Assembly (NCBI GenBank): GCA_013001295.1
Contig: JABDMW010000039.1
Location: 1 to 64,000 of the forward strand
Direction of reading: 5' to 3'
DNA from: Hyphomonadaceae bacterium
GTDB lineage: Bacteria; Pseudomonadota; Alphaproteobacteria; Caulobacterales; Maricaulaceae
DNA length: 64,000 nt
Part shown: piece by piece, positions 26,770 through 35,226 of the stretch
Layout of the letters: every line of letters begins with the position of its first letter
Position numbering within the stretch: the stretch's first letter is position 1
Translations under genes and position numbers: made by a program
The notes under the pieces: model-generated
Seen by the model: the letters and a program-made list of their open reading frames with translations, nothing else
Databases searched by the model: none
What the model was told of the DNA's origin: nothing

Positions 26770-27101
26770 TGGCCAAATCACCGGACAAAACATCTTCTAA
26801 GCTGAGTAAAACTCAAGCCAAAGAACGCGAAGAGGCCCACCCGTTGGCCAGACCATTCCTGTGGCTGGTCAGTCATGGGTTTCAAGATAAATTTTTCTGG
26901 GTGCCTCTCATCGGTGTCATCGTGTTTTCAGTTTTAGGGTATTTTTATCCCTTGCATCATCCGGCGCCTTGGGACGTCGTACCTATGTCGTATGCGATAT
27001 TCGGCTTCCTGGCGTATAGTTTCGTCGTTTTGTGCGCGTGGCCACTGTTTAAGCTCCTTGCCCGAGATGAAAATTATTACGGGGAGGGCGACGATGATTG
27101 A
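26769..27101 (+). CDS. Small membrane protein of the antiporter operon
   Basis: 110 residues. A charged N-terminal 30 residues is followed by two transmembrane helices (about 45-62 and 72-95), separated by a short loop with FYPLHHPAPWDVVP, and an acidic C-terminus (ARDENYYGEGDDD). I do not recognise a family. Its place between two antiporter-like subunits, with overlap on both sides, makes it a likely structural subunit of the complex. Confidence 0.8.
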   Translation: MAKSPDKTSSKLSKTQAKEREEAHPLARPFLWLVSHGFQDKFFWVPLIGVIVFSVLGYFYPLHHPAPWDVVPMSYAIFGFLAYSFVVLCAWPLFKLLARDENYYGEGDDD

Positions 27102-28839
27102 GTTCTTCTCCACCTTTAGCCCGGCATTTATTCTCATAGCCGCAGGTGTGTTTGCAGCTTTCTTCCCGCTTCATCATGGGCGGAAAATCCTGATGATCGG
27201 GGCGCCGGCTTTGGCGTTGGCTGCAACGGCCTCTATATTCTTCGATAGTCAGTCCGGAAGTGAATTTATCGGCGGTGTTTATAACGTTGCCGGGTTGGAA
27301 CTCACAACACTCCGAATCGACCATATGAGTTTTCTTTGGGCGTTGATTTTCTGCATTGCCGGCGTTTTGAACGGAATCTACGCCTTGCATGAAAAATGCA
27401 AAATCACAGATTCCAGTGCGCTTATCTATACGGGAGCCGGTCTGGGAGCCGTATTTGCCGGGGATCTGATTACCCTTTTCATCTTTTGGGAACTGTTGGC
27501 TCTATCTTCTGTGTTTATTGTCTGGCGCGGCGGCGAAAAGGCTTATCCCGCTGGTATGCGATATCTGGGAATGCACATTTTGTCGGGCGTTCTCCTGCTC
27601 GCTGGCGCCGTGATATACGGCCGCTCAACCGGAAATTACGATTTCAATAATATCGGCATTGATGCACCCGGTGGTAAGCTCATGCTGGCCGCGATGGGCA
27701 TTAAGGCTGGATTCCCGCTGCTCCATAACTGGATCCAGGACGCCTATCCGAAGTCAAGTGTGACGGGAACGGTGATCCTGTCCGTCTTCACGACGAAACT
27801 GGCGATTTACGCGTTAGCCCGGGGGTTTGCGGGCACAGAGCTCTTGATATATGTTGGCGCGATCATGACCGTATTCCCGGTCTTTTTCGCTGTACTCGAA
27901 AACGATCTGCGAAAAGTTTTATCCTACAGTCTGAACAACCAGTTGGGATTCATGGTATGCGGAATTGGCATCGGGTCGACCTTGGCGTTGAACGGCGTCG
28001 CGGCTCACGTTGTTGTCGATATTCTCTTTAAAGGCCTATTGTTCATGAGTATGGGGGCGGTTCTCCATCGTGTTGGAACGGCCAAAGCGTCCGAGCTCGG
28101 CGGGCTGTTTAGAACGATGCCGCTCACCACATTATTCTGCCTCGTTGGCGCGGGCTCGATATCGGCATTCCCGATGATGGGTGGCTTCGTATCGAAGTCG
28201 ATGATTATCGCGGCCGTTTTCGAAGAACATCATTATATTGTTTTCGCAATGCTGTTATTCGCCTCCGCAGGTGTTCTTGAACACAGTGGCATTAAGGTGC
28301 CGTACTTTGCATTTTTCGCGCACGATAGTGGTAAGCGACCGCAAGAAGCGCCATGGAACATGCTGGTGGCGATGGGGTGCGCTGCATTTTTATGTTTGTT
28401 CTTTGCTTTCCCCTGGGGTGGTGTTCAGATTTTGTATAATTTATTGCCAAGCGAAGTTGCCGGCGAAGCTGCCTTCCATCCATATACACCCGACCATGTG
28501 ATCTTTCAGATGCAATTGCTGATGGGCGCGATGCTGGCGTTTAATTTGCTTAAGAAACGCGGTCTGTATCCGCCGGAGCGCCGGGCGCAAATTCTTGACT
28601 TCGACTGGACTTATCGCAAATTGGGACTGGGACTTCTATCCTGGGGTAATCAGATATGGACCAGACTTGGCGCCCAAATCACCCATATGGCCAAGCGGTT
28701 CTTTGGCGCAGCGGAACGGAGGTTTTACTATCTGTTCAGTCCGGCAAGCGCTTTGTCACAGGACGCGCCCAGCGGATTGGCCGCAATACTAACGGCCGTT
28801 ATGCTAGCTGCCATATTGTTCGCTGTATATTTGTTGTGA
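27094..28839 (+). CDS. Antiporter-like subunit D, copy 3
   Basis: 581 residues from ATG 27094, which has GGGGAGGG 7 bases upstream and overlaps the preceding gene by 8 bases. A NuoL/M/N-type protein with the path residues Glu (TLFIFWELLALSSVFIVWRGG), Lys (MGIKAGFPLLHNWIQDAYP) and a late Lys (VVVDILFKGLLFMSMGAVL). The His of the HLxxH pattern is displaced. It has an extra C-terminal region of about 100 residues (from RRAQILDFDWTYRKLG) ending in one more transmembrane helix. Last gene of the operon. With two other antiporter-like subunits it suggests a three-channel complex. Confidence 0.9.
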   Translation: MIEFFSTFSPAFILIAAGVFAAFFPLHHGRKILMIGAPALALAATASIFFDSQSGSEFIGGVYNVAGLELTTLRIDHMSFLWALIFCIAGVLNGIYALHEKCKITDSSALIYTGAGLGAVFAGDLITLFIFWELLALSSVFIVWRGGEKAYPAGMRYLGMHILSGVLLLAGAVIYGRSTGNYDFNNIGIDAPGGKLMLAAMGIKAGFPLLHNWIQDAYPKSSVTGTVILSVFTTKLAIYALARGFAGTELLIYVGAIMTVFPVFFAVLENDLRKVLSYSLNNQLGFMVCGIGIGSTLALNGVAAHVVVDILFKGLLFMSMGAVLHRVGTAKASELGGLFRTMPLTTLFCLVGAGSISAFPMMGGFVSKSMIIAAVFEEHHYIVFAMLLFASAGVLEHSGIKVPYFAFFAHDSGKRPQEAPWNMLVAMGCAAFLCLFFAFPWGGVQILYNLLPSEVAGEAAFHPYTPDHVIFQMQLLMGAMLAFNLLKKRGLYPPERRAQILDFDWTYRKLGLGLLSWGNQIWTRLGAQITHMAKRFFGAAERRFYYLFSPASALSQDAPSGLAAILTAVMLAAILFAVYLL

Positions 28840-28920
28840 TTGCTGTTGTTTCATATTCAGTTGAATACCTTATGGATTGTTGTGTGTTGAAACCGAACCG
28901 ACCCTGTCTATTGTACATCC

Positions 28921-29313
28921 ATGGATGAAAAAGAGCACATTCTTGAATTAGCGGCGGATCTCGTTGCTGCCTATGTCAGCAATAATCAACTGGATGCTGA
29001 TGCCTTGCCGGAATTAATTGAAACCGTTTATCGATCTATGGTGAAACTTGCCGGCGATGAGGACGATTCTAATGCAGAAAAGCTAGTCCCGGCCGTGCCG
29101 ATCGAGGACTCGATTACGGATGATTATATTATTTGTCTCGAAGACGGACAAAAATACAAATCGCTGAAACGTCACCTGAGAACCAAGTTTGAATTAACAC
29201 CCAAAGCGTACCGGGAGAAATGGGGTTTACCTGTTGATTATCCCATGGTGGCCCCGAATTATTCCGTCGAACGATCTCGACTGGCCAAGCGCACAGGGCT
29301 GGGTAAATCCTGA
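28921..29313 (+). CDS. mucR: Ros/MucR-family transcriptional regulator, variant zinc-binding site
   Basis: 130 residues. The N-terminal helical part drives oligomerisation; the C-terminal DNA-binding domain has ICLEDGQKYKSLKRHLRTKF and WGLPVDYPMVAPNYS, typical of MucR. In Ros the zinc ligands are Cys-x2-Cys-x9-His-x4-His; here the positions hold Cys72, Asp75, His85 and Lys89/Phe90, so the last His pair is gone. Known family members without full zinc ligands still fold. MucR proteins repress surface polysaccharide, motility and virulence genes by binding T-rich DNA. It stands alone after the antiporter operon. Confidence 0.93.
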   Translation: MDEKEHILELAADLVAAYVSNNQLDADALPELIETVYRSMVKLAGDEDDSNAEKLVPAVPIEDSITDDYIICLEDGQKYKSLKRHLRTKFELTPKAYREKWGLPVDYPMVAPNYSVERSRLAKRTGLGKS

Positions 29314-29426
29314 ATAATTTCCGATCCGCGATTGAATCGGTTCCGGTATAAAAAAACCGACTTTTTCTTGTATATCCCGTTAAAATGTAGTTCGAGCGCT
29401 TTAATCTCTTGGCCGACTCACGGATA

Positions 29427-29443
29427 GTAACGATTCATTAACC
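29427..29443 (+). promoter_or_regulatory. CtrA-like box upstream of the PAS_5 gene
   Basis: GTAA-CGATTCA-TTAACC matches TTAA-N7-TTAACC with one mismatch and lies 17 bases before ATG 29461. It contains GATTC, a GANTC methylation site for CcrM. The core TAACGATT-N-ATTAAC is shared with the box at 8724. Confidence 0.35.
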
Positions 29444-29460
29444 ACAATCCGGGGGGATCC

Positions 29461-29979
29461 ATGTTAGCGGGGACGGCGCTTAGACACCAAATGATATTGC
29501 CTGAGCAACAGTCTTTATACGACTATTGGCGCTCAAAATGCCAAGGAGGCAAAATCCCAAGCCGGTATGATATAGACCCGGCAGAGATCCGCGCGCAGTT
29601 GCCCATGATTAGCCTGGTTGAGGCCTGCAATTTATCTGAAAACCGGCGCTATAAATACAGGCTTGCGGGGACAGGATTTTGGGATTTGTATGAAGCCGAA
29701 ATAACCGGTCGATATATTGATGAACTACCGATCGGATGCCGTGCCGACTATTGGCATCGCGTGTTGGGGCGTGTCGTTGATCAAAAGCGTCCATCGGCAG
29801 GTGTGACCCGTCCGGGCACACCTTTGCGGGCGCATCTGGCACAATTCTGGATCAGACTGCCCTTATCAGACGACGGCGAAAAAATTACGATGGTGCTGGG
29901 GTTTGACCATTTAGTGAATATTTCTGAACTTCCACAGACGACGCGTTCTCCGCAATTGGCAAGTGTTGCGACCGCTTAA
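29461..29979 (+). CDS. PAS_5 (DUF1457) domain protein
   Basis: 172 residues. The PAS_5 fold covers about 20-150, with the family blocks LYDYWRSKCQGGKIPSR at the start, RYKYRLAGTGFWDLYEAEITG and a C-terminal IRLPLSDDGEKITMVLGFDH. No membrane helix or effector domain. The family is common in Alphaproteobacteria and of unknown function, likely a sensor input module acting in trans. A GGGGGGAT stretch precedes ATG 29461. Its TAA stop shares the TTAA tetramer with the stop of sufE on the other strand. Confidence 0.82.
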   Translation: MLAGTALRHQMILPEQQSLYDYWRSKCQGGKIPSRYDIDPAEIRAQLPMISLVEACNLSENRRYKYRLAGTGFWDLYEAEITGRYIDELPIGCRADYWHRVLGRVVDQKRPSAGVTRPGTPLRAHLAQFWIRLPLSDDGEKITMVLGFDHLVNISELPQTTRSPQLASVATA

Positions 29980-30398
29980 GCTTGTAATATTTCCGCAGCG
30001 TCTTTTTTAATACGGGCAATCATCGCCGACAATCCATTAGAGCGTTGTGGCGATAGATGTTCAGCCAGCCCCAGTTGCGACAAGGTGCCCGCGGCATCGA
30101 TATCTATAATTTCCTGTGGTGTCCGCCCGGAAAACAGTTGCAGTACAACCGCGACCAAGCCTTTGACAATATGTGCATCGCTATCGCCCCTGTAATTTAA
30201 TGTCTTGCCATCATAATCTTTTATCAGCCAGACTTGTGACACGCAGCCTTTGACCTTCGTTGTTTCATTTTTTTCAGCGGTACCGACAGGTGCCAAAGAT
30301 TTTCCCAATTCAATCACATGCATGTAGCGATCTTCCCAATCCTCTAGGAAGGAAAAGTCGTCGATCAGGTCTTGGATTGTATTGGTGTGTTGCGACAT
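29976..30398 (-). CDS. sufE: SufE-type cysteine desulfurase activator
   Basis: 140 residues from ATG 30398 (MSQHTNTIQDLIDDF); upstream reading to 30659 is open but lacks family similarity and should be ignored. Cys52 in VKGCVSQVWL is the sulfur acceptor corresponding to E. coli SufE Cys51. It accepts persulfide sulfur from SufS for iron-sulfur cluster assembly in the cytoplasm. No other suf gene is in the window. Its stop overlaps the PAS_5 stop by 4 bases. Divergent from the histidine kinase at 30630. Confidence 0.95.
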   Translation of the reverse strand: MSQHTNTIQDLIDDFSFLEDWEDRYMHVIELGKSLAPVGTAEKNETTKVKGCVSQVWLIKDYDGKTLNYRGDSDAHIVKGLVAVVLQLFSGRTPQEIIDIDAAGTLSQLGLAEHLSPQRSNGLSAMIARIKKDAAEILQA

Positions 30399-30629
30399 GG
30401 CACACACATAGGCAGAGCGCACCCACTTCGCAAGTTCGTTCGTGGATTTTACACATGAATCTGTACTGGCGAAGCCGTATATATTGCATTTCAACGCAAA
30501 CACGCTCAGCATACTCCACGATTCTTGCGCGTGAATCGACCAAGGTATTATTCGCGCGTGACACGAAAACGCTACCAATTGTGTGCGATATTTCGTTGAG
30601 TATACGGAGAATCTCGAAAACTGAGATAA

Positions 30630-32276
30630 ATGAGGCTTAATATTTTGAACTTCGCGCAAAATCGGGGACTTCCTCTCACCAGTTTAATCTGGATTGTCGC
30701 TATCTTGGCCGCGCTCGGCGCTGCAAGTGCGCGTGGATTTGACTTAAATACTATTCTGCCGTTTGCCGGAATAGCGACTTTGCCGGCGCTGTTTGGGTTG
30801 CTGATTTGGCCATATTCGAAAAAGGAATGGGCGCAAATGGCGATAATCTTCGCCTGGATCGCGTTAGCTATCATCGCCTGTTTCGCCATTTCATTTAATC
30901 CGATGGCGGCGCTGTTTTTATGCGCCCCTGCCATTGCTGCGGTGTTCGAGCGGGAAAAGGTCATGGAGGCGACGCTCCTCAGTGCAATATTTGCCGCCGT
31001 TACCTTCGTTGTTTTTAAATTTGGCCTCGCCCCTGAGCCAATTGCGGATATTGATCAAGCAAAATGGAGCCAGTTGGCGGGAACGATCGCCACAATTCCA
31101 TTTATGATTTTTGCGATGTTTATCGCGTCCAATTCGAGCCAACCTGTGGTGGATCCGAAACTGGTAAAACTCGCTGGGTTTGCGGACGCGTTTCCCGGTT
31201 CTGGCATGCAGTTTTCTAAAAACGGCAAGCTTTTGCTCGCAACTGAAACCGCCCGTTCAATGTTTGGGTTGTCCAGGCGCGCGGCCGACAATATCAAATT
31301 AGTTGATTTATTTGCCGGGAATGATGAAGCTGTTGAATCTATGGTTGCGGCGTTTGACGCTGCCCGAAATATTAACGAAACGCAGAATGTAACAATAGAA
31401 GCTCAAATAGATTTTGATGATCCGGATCACATTACAAATTTAGAACTGGACTTCGTACCCAATGAAGACGGGACTGTTTATATGTTTGCCTCGGACGCAA
31501 CAGAGAAGGTTGCACGGTTCAGTGAACTTGAAAATCTCCAGGAGTTAGCGCAAAAGGAAACTGCGGAGAAGACACTGTTTTTTGCCGGTGTCAGTCACGA
31601 ATTGCGGACACCGCTCAACGCAATCATCGGATTCTCCGATATGATGCGCTCTCGATTGTTCGGACCATTGCCTGGAAAATATGCCGAATATGCTGATCTT
31701 ATCCATGATAGCGGCCAACATATGCTCGATTTGATCGGCGATGTCCTCGATATTTCGAAAGTCGAAGCGGGAAAATACGAATTAAGCTATAGCGAATTTG
31801 ACGTGGCAGATGTCGTGCGCAGTTCGATAAAAATGGTGCGTCCGTCAGCCGACGCGGGCGACGTCAGTTTGGACGTCGAAATTGATGCCAATTCCGACAT
31901 CATCGTCGAGGCTGATCGCCGGGCTATGCGTCAAATTCTGCTGAATTTATTGAGCAATGCCATCAAATTCACGCCAAAAGGCGGGCGGGTTGTTGTCTCA
32001 GCCAAAGCCGTCAAAGACGTCCTTAATCTTGTCGTAGAGGACAATGGCACAGGAATGACAAAAGAAGAGGTCGCAAAAGTCGGCACGCCATACAGTCAGG
32101 CTGGTAATGCCAAGCTCATCAGTCATCGAGGAAGTGGACTCGGACTGTCCTTGGTCAAAACATTAGTCCAACTTCATCAAGGACGGTTTGCTCTTACCAG
32201 TAGCCCCGGGTCGGGTACGAGCATCAACATCTATTTGCCGCTGGTGAAACCAGAAGATAGCGACGCGGCTGAATAA
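30630..32276 (+). CDS. Membrane histidine kinase, DivJ-like
   Basis: 548 residues. The N-terminal 170 residues contain about six transmembrane helices. A PAS-like region (about 185-300) and a coiled linker follow, then the HisKA domain with His323 in GVSHELRTPLNAIIGFSDMM and the ATPase domain with the N-box (LLNLLSNAIKFT), DNGTGM and a GSGLGLSLVKT loop. No receiver domain. The membrane layout and the block LIHDSGQHMLDLIGDVLDIS match DivJ/PleC kinases, which act on DivK in Caulobacter relatives. Assignment as DivJ is by layout, not proven. Convergent with the BcsB-like gene, 10 bases apart. Confidence 0.85.
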   Translation: MRLNILNFAQNRGLPLTSLIWIVAILAALGAASARGFDLNTILPFAGIATLPALFGLLIWPYSKKEWAQMAIIFAWIALAIIACFAISFNPMAALFLCAPAIAAVFEREKVMEATLLSAIFAAVTFVVFKFGLAPEPIADIDQAKWSQLAGTIATIPFMIFAMFIASNSSQPVVDPKLVKLAGFADAFPGSGMQFSKNGKLLLATETARSMFGLSRRAADNIKLVDLFAGNDEAVESMVAAFDAARNINETQNVTIEAQIDFDDPDHITNLELDFVPNEDGTVYMFASDATEKVARFSELENLQELAQKETAEKTLFFAGVSHELRTPLNAIIGFSDMMRSRLFGPLPGKYAEYADLIHDSGQHMLDLIGDVLDISKVEAGKYELSYSEFDVADVVRSSIKMVRPSADAGDVSLDVEIDANSDIIVEADRRAMRQILLNLLSNAIKFTPKGGRVVVSAKAVKDVLNLVVEDNGTGMTKEEVAKVGTPYSQAGNAKLISHRGSGLGLSLVKTLVQLHQGRFALTSSPGSGTSINIYLPLVKPEDSDAAE

Positions 32277-32286
32277 GCCCGATCCG

Positions 32287-34749
32287 TTATCTTTCAAGTT
32301 TCGGCGTTGCCAAGCCAATCAACAGAACAATCGAAAGCACAATCAGCATCATGAGCGTTGTGCGATTATGCGCTTGTTGATCCAGCCAGGTTCGCGCTGC
32401 GACTATTCTGGTGTCATTATTCCGAAATGAAATTATCTTTTGCTGTGCAGTTGTGTATCCGTTCTGGACAAAAGTTTTTGCTTTCACCAGCATGGGCACC
32501 GATGTTGCGACTGGATGTTTTTGAGCACTTGGTGTGCTGGTTCCGCGCAATTCAAGCGCAGGCGACTTTGCACGAATGGGCAATTGCTCCGGCGTGCGTT
32601 TGATTTGCGAAATAGGCTCAAATTGGGGACTAGGTTTCGGGCGAGTAAAGGCGGACTGAATCTTATCGGTTCCAGCCGCTATTGCCGACGCCATTTTTTC
32701 TTTAATTGACCCCTTCGGTTTTTGTGGGCCGTATGAGACGGGCAAGATGCTGGCCGTTTGCGCCATCATGATGGTGTTCCTGTCCCATCTTGCGACGCTG
32801 CCCTGAAGTCCATTCCAATACCCGGCTTTTGTGAGAGAACGCATTGCCTTGGCATATTGTGATGGTCGGTTAGACGTAATTACACCGACGACATGTTTGT
32901 CGCTATAGGGCGACGCGAAAATTGCGGCGATCCCGCCAGTAGAAATGCGCGTATCTTTTGCAAGCCGCTGAGCTAAGCGTTCAACAGCGAGTGCGTCGTC
33001 GATATTTGCATATCGCTCAATCGACGCAATCCGCAACGTATTCGGACCGGTTGTTGGTTTACCCCGAAGCGCCAATCGCAGCGCGCTGGGCGCCGATGAA
33101 AGGAGTTTTTCGTCAGTGATGGCATTTGGGCCAATCACGAGAATATTGCGGGCCCGGTCATTCTCGGACGGCAATTGTGTAAAATACTCAGCATTGGCAA
33201 ATTTCGGGCCAAATTGCTGCGCGGCATGAGCCATAAATTGCAAACTCGCAGCGCGATCCTTTGAAGATTTCGCCGTCAGGACAATCGCGGGGAGCGAAGA
33301 TTGAGACGACGCAAACAGGGGGGCACCTGAAGCGGCAAACTGGTTTAGATTTGCCTCCACGTGAGCAGTCGTAGACTTGATTTCAAGTTTTGACCGATTG
33401 CTGACCATGAGCGCCGGCTTTTCATTTAATGCGACACATGAAAAAGTCTCTGAAGGTGCTGTTATCACCGGCTCAATTGTAATTTTATTCTTAGCGCTGC
33501 GAAACATTCCCGGCTTAATATCGAACGAAACGAATTTTTGTTTCTTGTCCAGTTTCGTGTAGCCGATTGATTGGTCATTCAACCTCACCTTCAGGCGCGA
33601 CGTCGGACCGATCACCGGGCTTTTCACGATATTTAAGGTCAATTGCCCATCGCTGACATCTGGATTTTCAACGTTAAACTCGAGCTCTGCTGCACGAGGC
33701 TTCCAGGAATGTTCGAAAGTCGTATCGCCGATTTCGGCTAGCTTGTAATTCCCTTTGCCAATCACTGCATGAGGCTGGAAAGGCGGCGAAGCATACAATT
33801 CGTTGAGCGTAGCATGGCGGCGTCTGACAGTCGGCAATTCGTGAGCCGCAAAGCTTCTGGCCAAATCCATTATTTCCGTTTCAGACTGAGCGGTGAGGAC
33901 AAGTTTTGGACGTGTTCCGGTATCGGTAAAGATACGGGTCATCGACATATCCAACATTTTTTTATCAGCAACCTGGTTGCTGATTTGGGATTGTTCGCCG
34001 ACAAGAATTTCCAGATCAGCTGTTCCGGATGTGAACTGAAACGAAGGGATCGAATCCATTCGGCTTGCTATCCCCTGCGCGATCAGGGCCTCCAGCGCTG
34101 TTTTCTGAGGTCCAATTGCGCGAATGGCGACACGTTTTGGTGCTGTCATCGGGTGATTTAATCTTTGGTTGAGCTCGACGATGTGCAGATCGCGAGGCTT
34201 TGATCTTGTCTTCGTCGCCAGTTTCGAGCGCCCCAAATCCAATATCCATTTCCCATGCGCCGGTGTTAAACAATCGCTGTGATGTGGCGTTTTATACCGA
34301 ATTTTCAAACTGTTGCGGGCCGTACGAATTCGGGCTGGGTCGAGTTTAATATGAGCGTCAAAACGTGACGCTTTTCCGTAAAGCGAGATGGGTGTTTCCC
34401 CGTTATAGCTGATTGTAATCGGGTCCGTTGTACCAACATTTCCCTCGGGAATAGCGGTTAGAAACAAATCGAGGCTTTCATACCATCCGTCGGCCGGCAG
34501 ATCAAAAACCAATTCGAATTCCTGATCCTGCCAGTCCAGAACGGCTTGATCGCGGTCAGCGAGGTCTGAAAGCGTTGATTTCAAGACCCGGATTGGGTTT
34601 CGTTCGGTTTTTGTGCCCGGATTCACTGCCGCATATGATGAAGATGCAAAGAATAGGCAAAACCAAGCGATGCTGAGTATTACAAACCGGGACGTTTTCG
34701 ATCCGTAATTCTCAATAAATCCGCTGTTTATAATACTATTATGGGACAT
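32287..34749 (-). CDS. BcsB-like periplasmic protein, orphan
   Basis: 820 residues. A signal-anchor at about 20-42 (FVILSIAWFCLFFASSSYAA), a large periplasmic region with two repeated modules of jelly-roll type (LDLFLTAIPEGNVG and RLKVRLNDQSIGY in equivalent positions), each followed by a mixed domain (ADLEILVGEQSQI; NILVIGPNAITDEK), and a C-terminal helix at about 800-816 with a short cytoplasmic tail. This is the layout of BcsB, the membrane-anchored partner of cellulose synthase BcsA. A Lys/Pro-rich stretch (about 675-760) before the last helix is unusual. No bcsA, bcsC or bcsZ is in the window. AAAGAGG precedes ATG 34749. Similarity is at domain-layout level. Confidence 0.68.
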   Translation of the reverse strand: MSHNSIINSGFIENYGSKTSRFVILSIAWFCLFFASSSYAAVNPGTKTERNPIRVLKSTLSDLADRDQAVLDWQDQEFELVFDLPADGWYESLDLFLTAIPEGNVGTTDPITISYNGETPISLYGKASRFDAHIKLDPARIRTARNSLKIRYKTPHHSDCLTPAHGKWILDLGRSKLATKTRSKPRDLHIVELNQRLNHPMTAPKRVAIRAIGPQKTALEALIAQGIASRMDSIPSFQFTSGTADLEILVGEQSQISNQVADKKMLDMSMTRIFTDTGTRPKLVLTAQSETEIMDLARSFAAHELPTVRRRHATLNELYASPPFQPHAVIGKGNYKLAEIGDTTFEHSWKPRAAELEFNVENPDVSDGQLTLNIVKSPVIGPTSRLKVRLNDQSIGYTKLDKKQKFVSFDIKPGMFRSAKNKITIEPVITAPSETFSCVALNEKPALMVSNRSKLEIKSTTAHVEANLNQFAASGAPLFASSQSSLPAIVLTAKSSKDRAASLQFMAHAAQQFGPKFANAEYFTQLPSENDRARNILVIGPNAITDEKLLSSAPSALRLALRGKPTTGPNTLRIASIERYANIDDALAVERLAQRLAKDTRISTGGIAAIFASPYSDKHVVGVITSNRPSQYAKAMRSLTKAGYWNGLQGSVARWDRNTIMMAQTASILPVSYGPQKPKGSIKEKMASAIAAGTDKIQSAFTRPKPSPQFEPISQIKRTPEQLPIRAKSPALELRGTSTPSAQKHPVATSVPMLVKAKTFVQNGYTTAQQKIISFRNNDTRIVAARTWLDQQAHNRTTLMMLIVLSIVLLIGLATPKLER

Positions 34750-34834
34750 TGCGCCTCTTTCTTGGTAAACGTGCTGTTAACAAAGCAAGATAGGTGCCAA
34801 GTCCGGCACCATTCACCGAAGGACGTGTCCAATC

Positions 34835-35167
34835 ATGATGACAGGTTTAAAAACTTCTATTTGGGTCGCAGCCATTATCCGTCGCGCAGAAGTGGAAGGC
34901 GCGTTTGCGGCTTTGTCGCAAAAAGGCGATGACGATGCGGGTGCCGTCTTGGTTAAAGTATGTACTTTGGACGGGAATGCAGTGTTGTACCGACCTATCC
35001 GCAATATGGACGGAGACCGGGTTTGGCTGCCTCAGGGACCCGATAATGAACGTGACATCGACGCTGCGATCGCGAAACGAACCAAAACAGACCCGGATTT
35101 ATGGGTGGTGGAAATTGAAGACAAAAAAGGGCGAAGCTTTTTGACGGAACCTATTGAGGTGCAATAA
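34835..35167 (+). CDS. DUF1491 protein
   Basis: 110 residues, no signal peptide. The family blocks are WVAAIIRRAEVEGAFA, GDDDAGAVLVKV and DPDLWVVEIED. DUF1491 is a short alphaproteobacterial family of unknown function. AAGGACG lies about 9 bases before ATG 34835; ATG 34838 is also possible. Divergent from the BcsB-like gene and followed by prfC on the same strand after 59 bases. Confidence 0.85.
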   Translation: MMTGLKTSIWVAAIIRRAEVEGAFAALSQKGDDDAGAVLVKVCTLDGNAVLYRPIRNMDGDRVWLPQGPDNERDIDAAIAKRTKTDPDLWVVEIEDKKGRSFLTEPIEVQ

Positions 35168-35226
35168 GCCTTGTTTCAGCCCGTTCATCCCTATATGTCA
35201 TCGACAACACGAAAACCGGACTTTCC

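Noticed and set aside
30399-30659. Upstream extension of the sufE frame by 87 codons
   Set aside because: SufE similarity begins at MSQHTNT; the extension overlaps the divergent kinase start and has unlikely composition.
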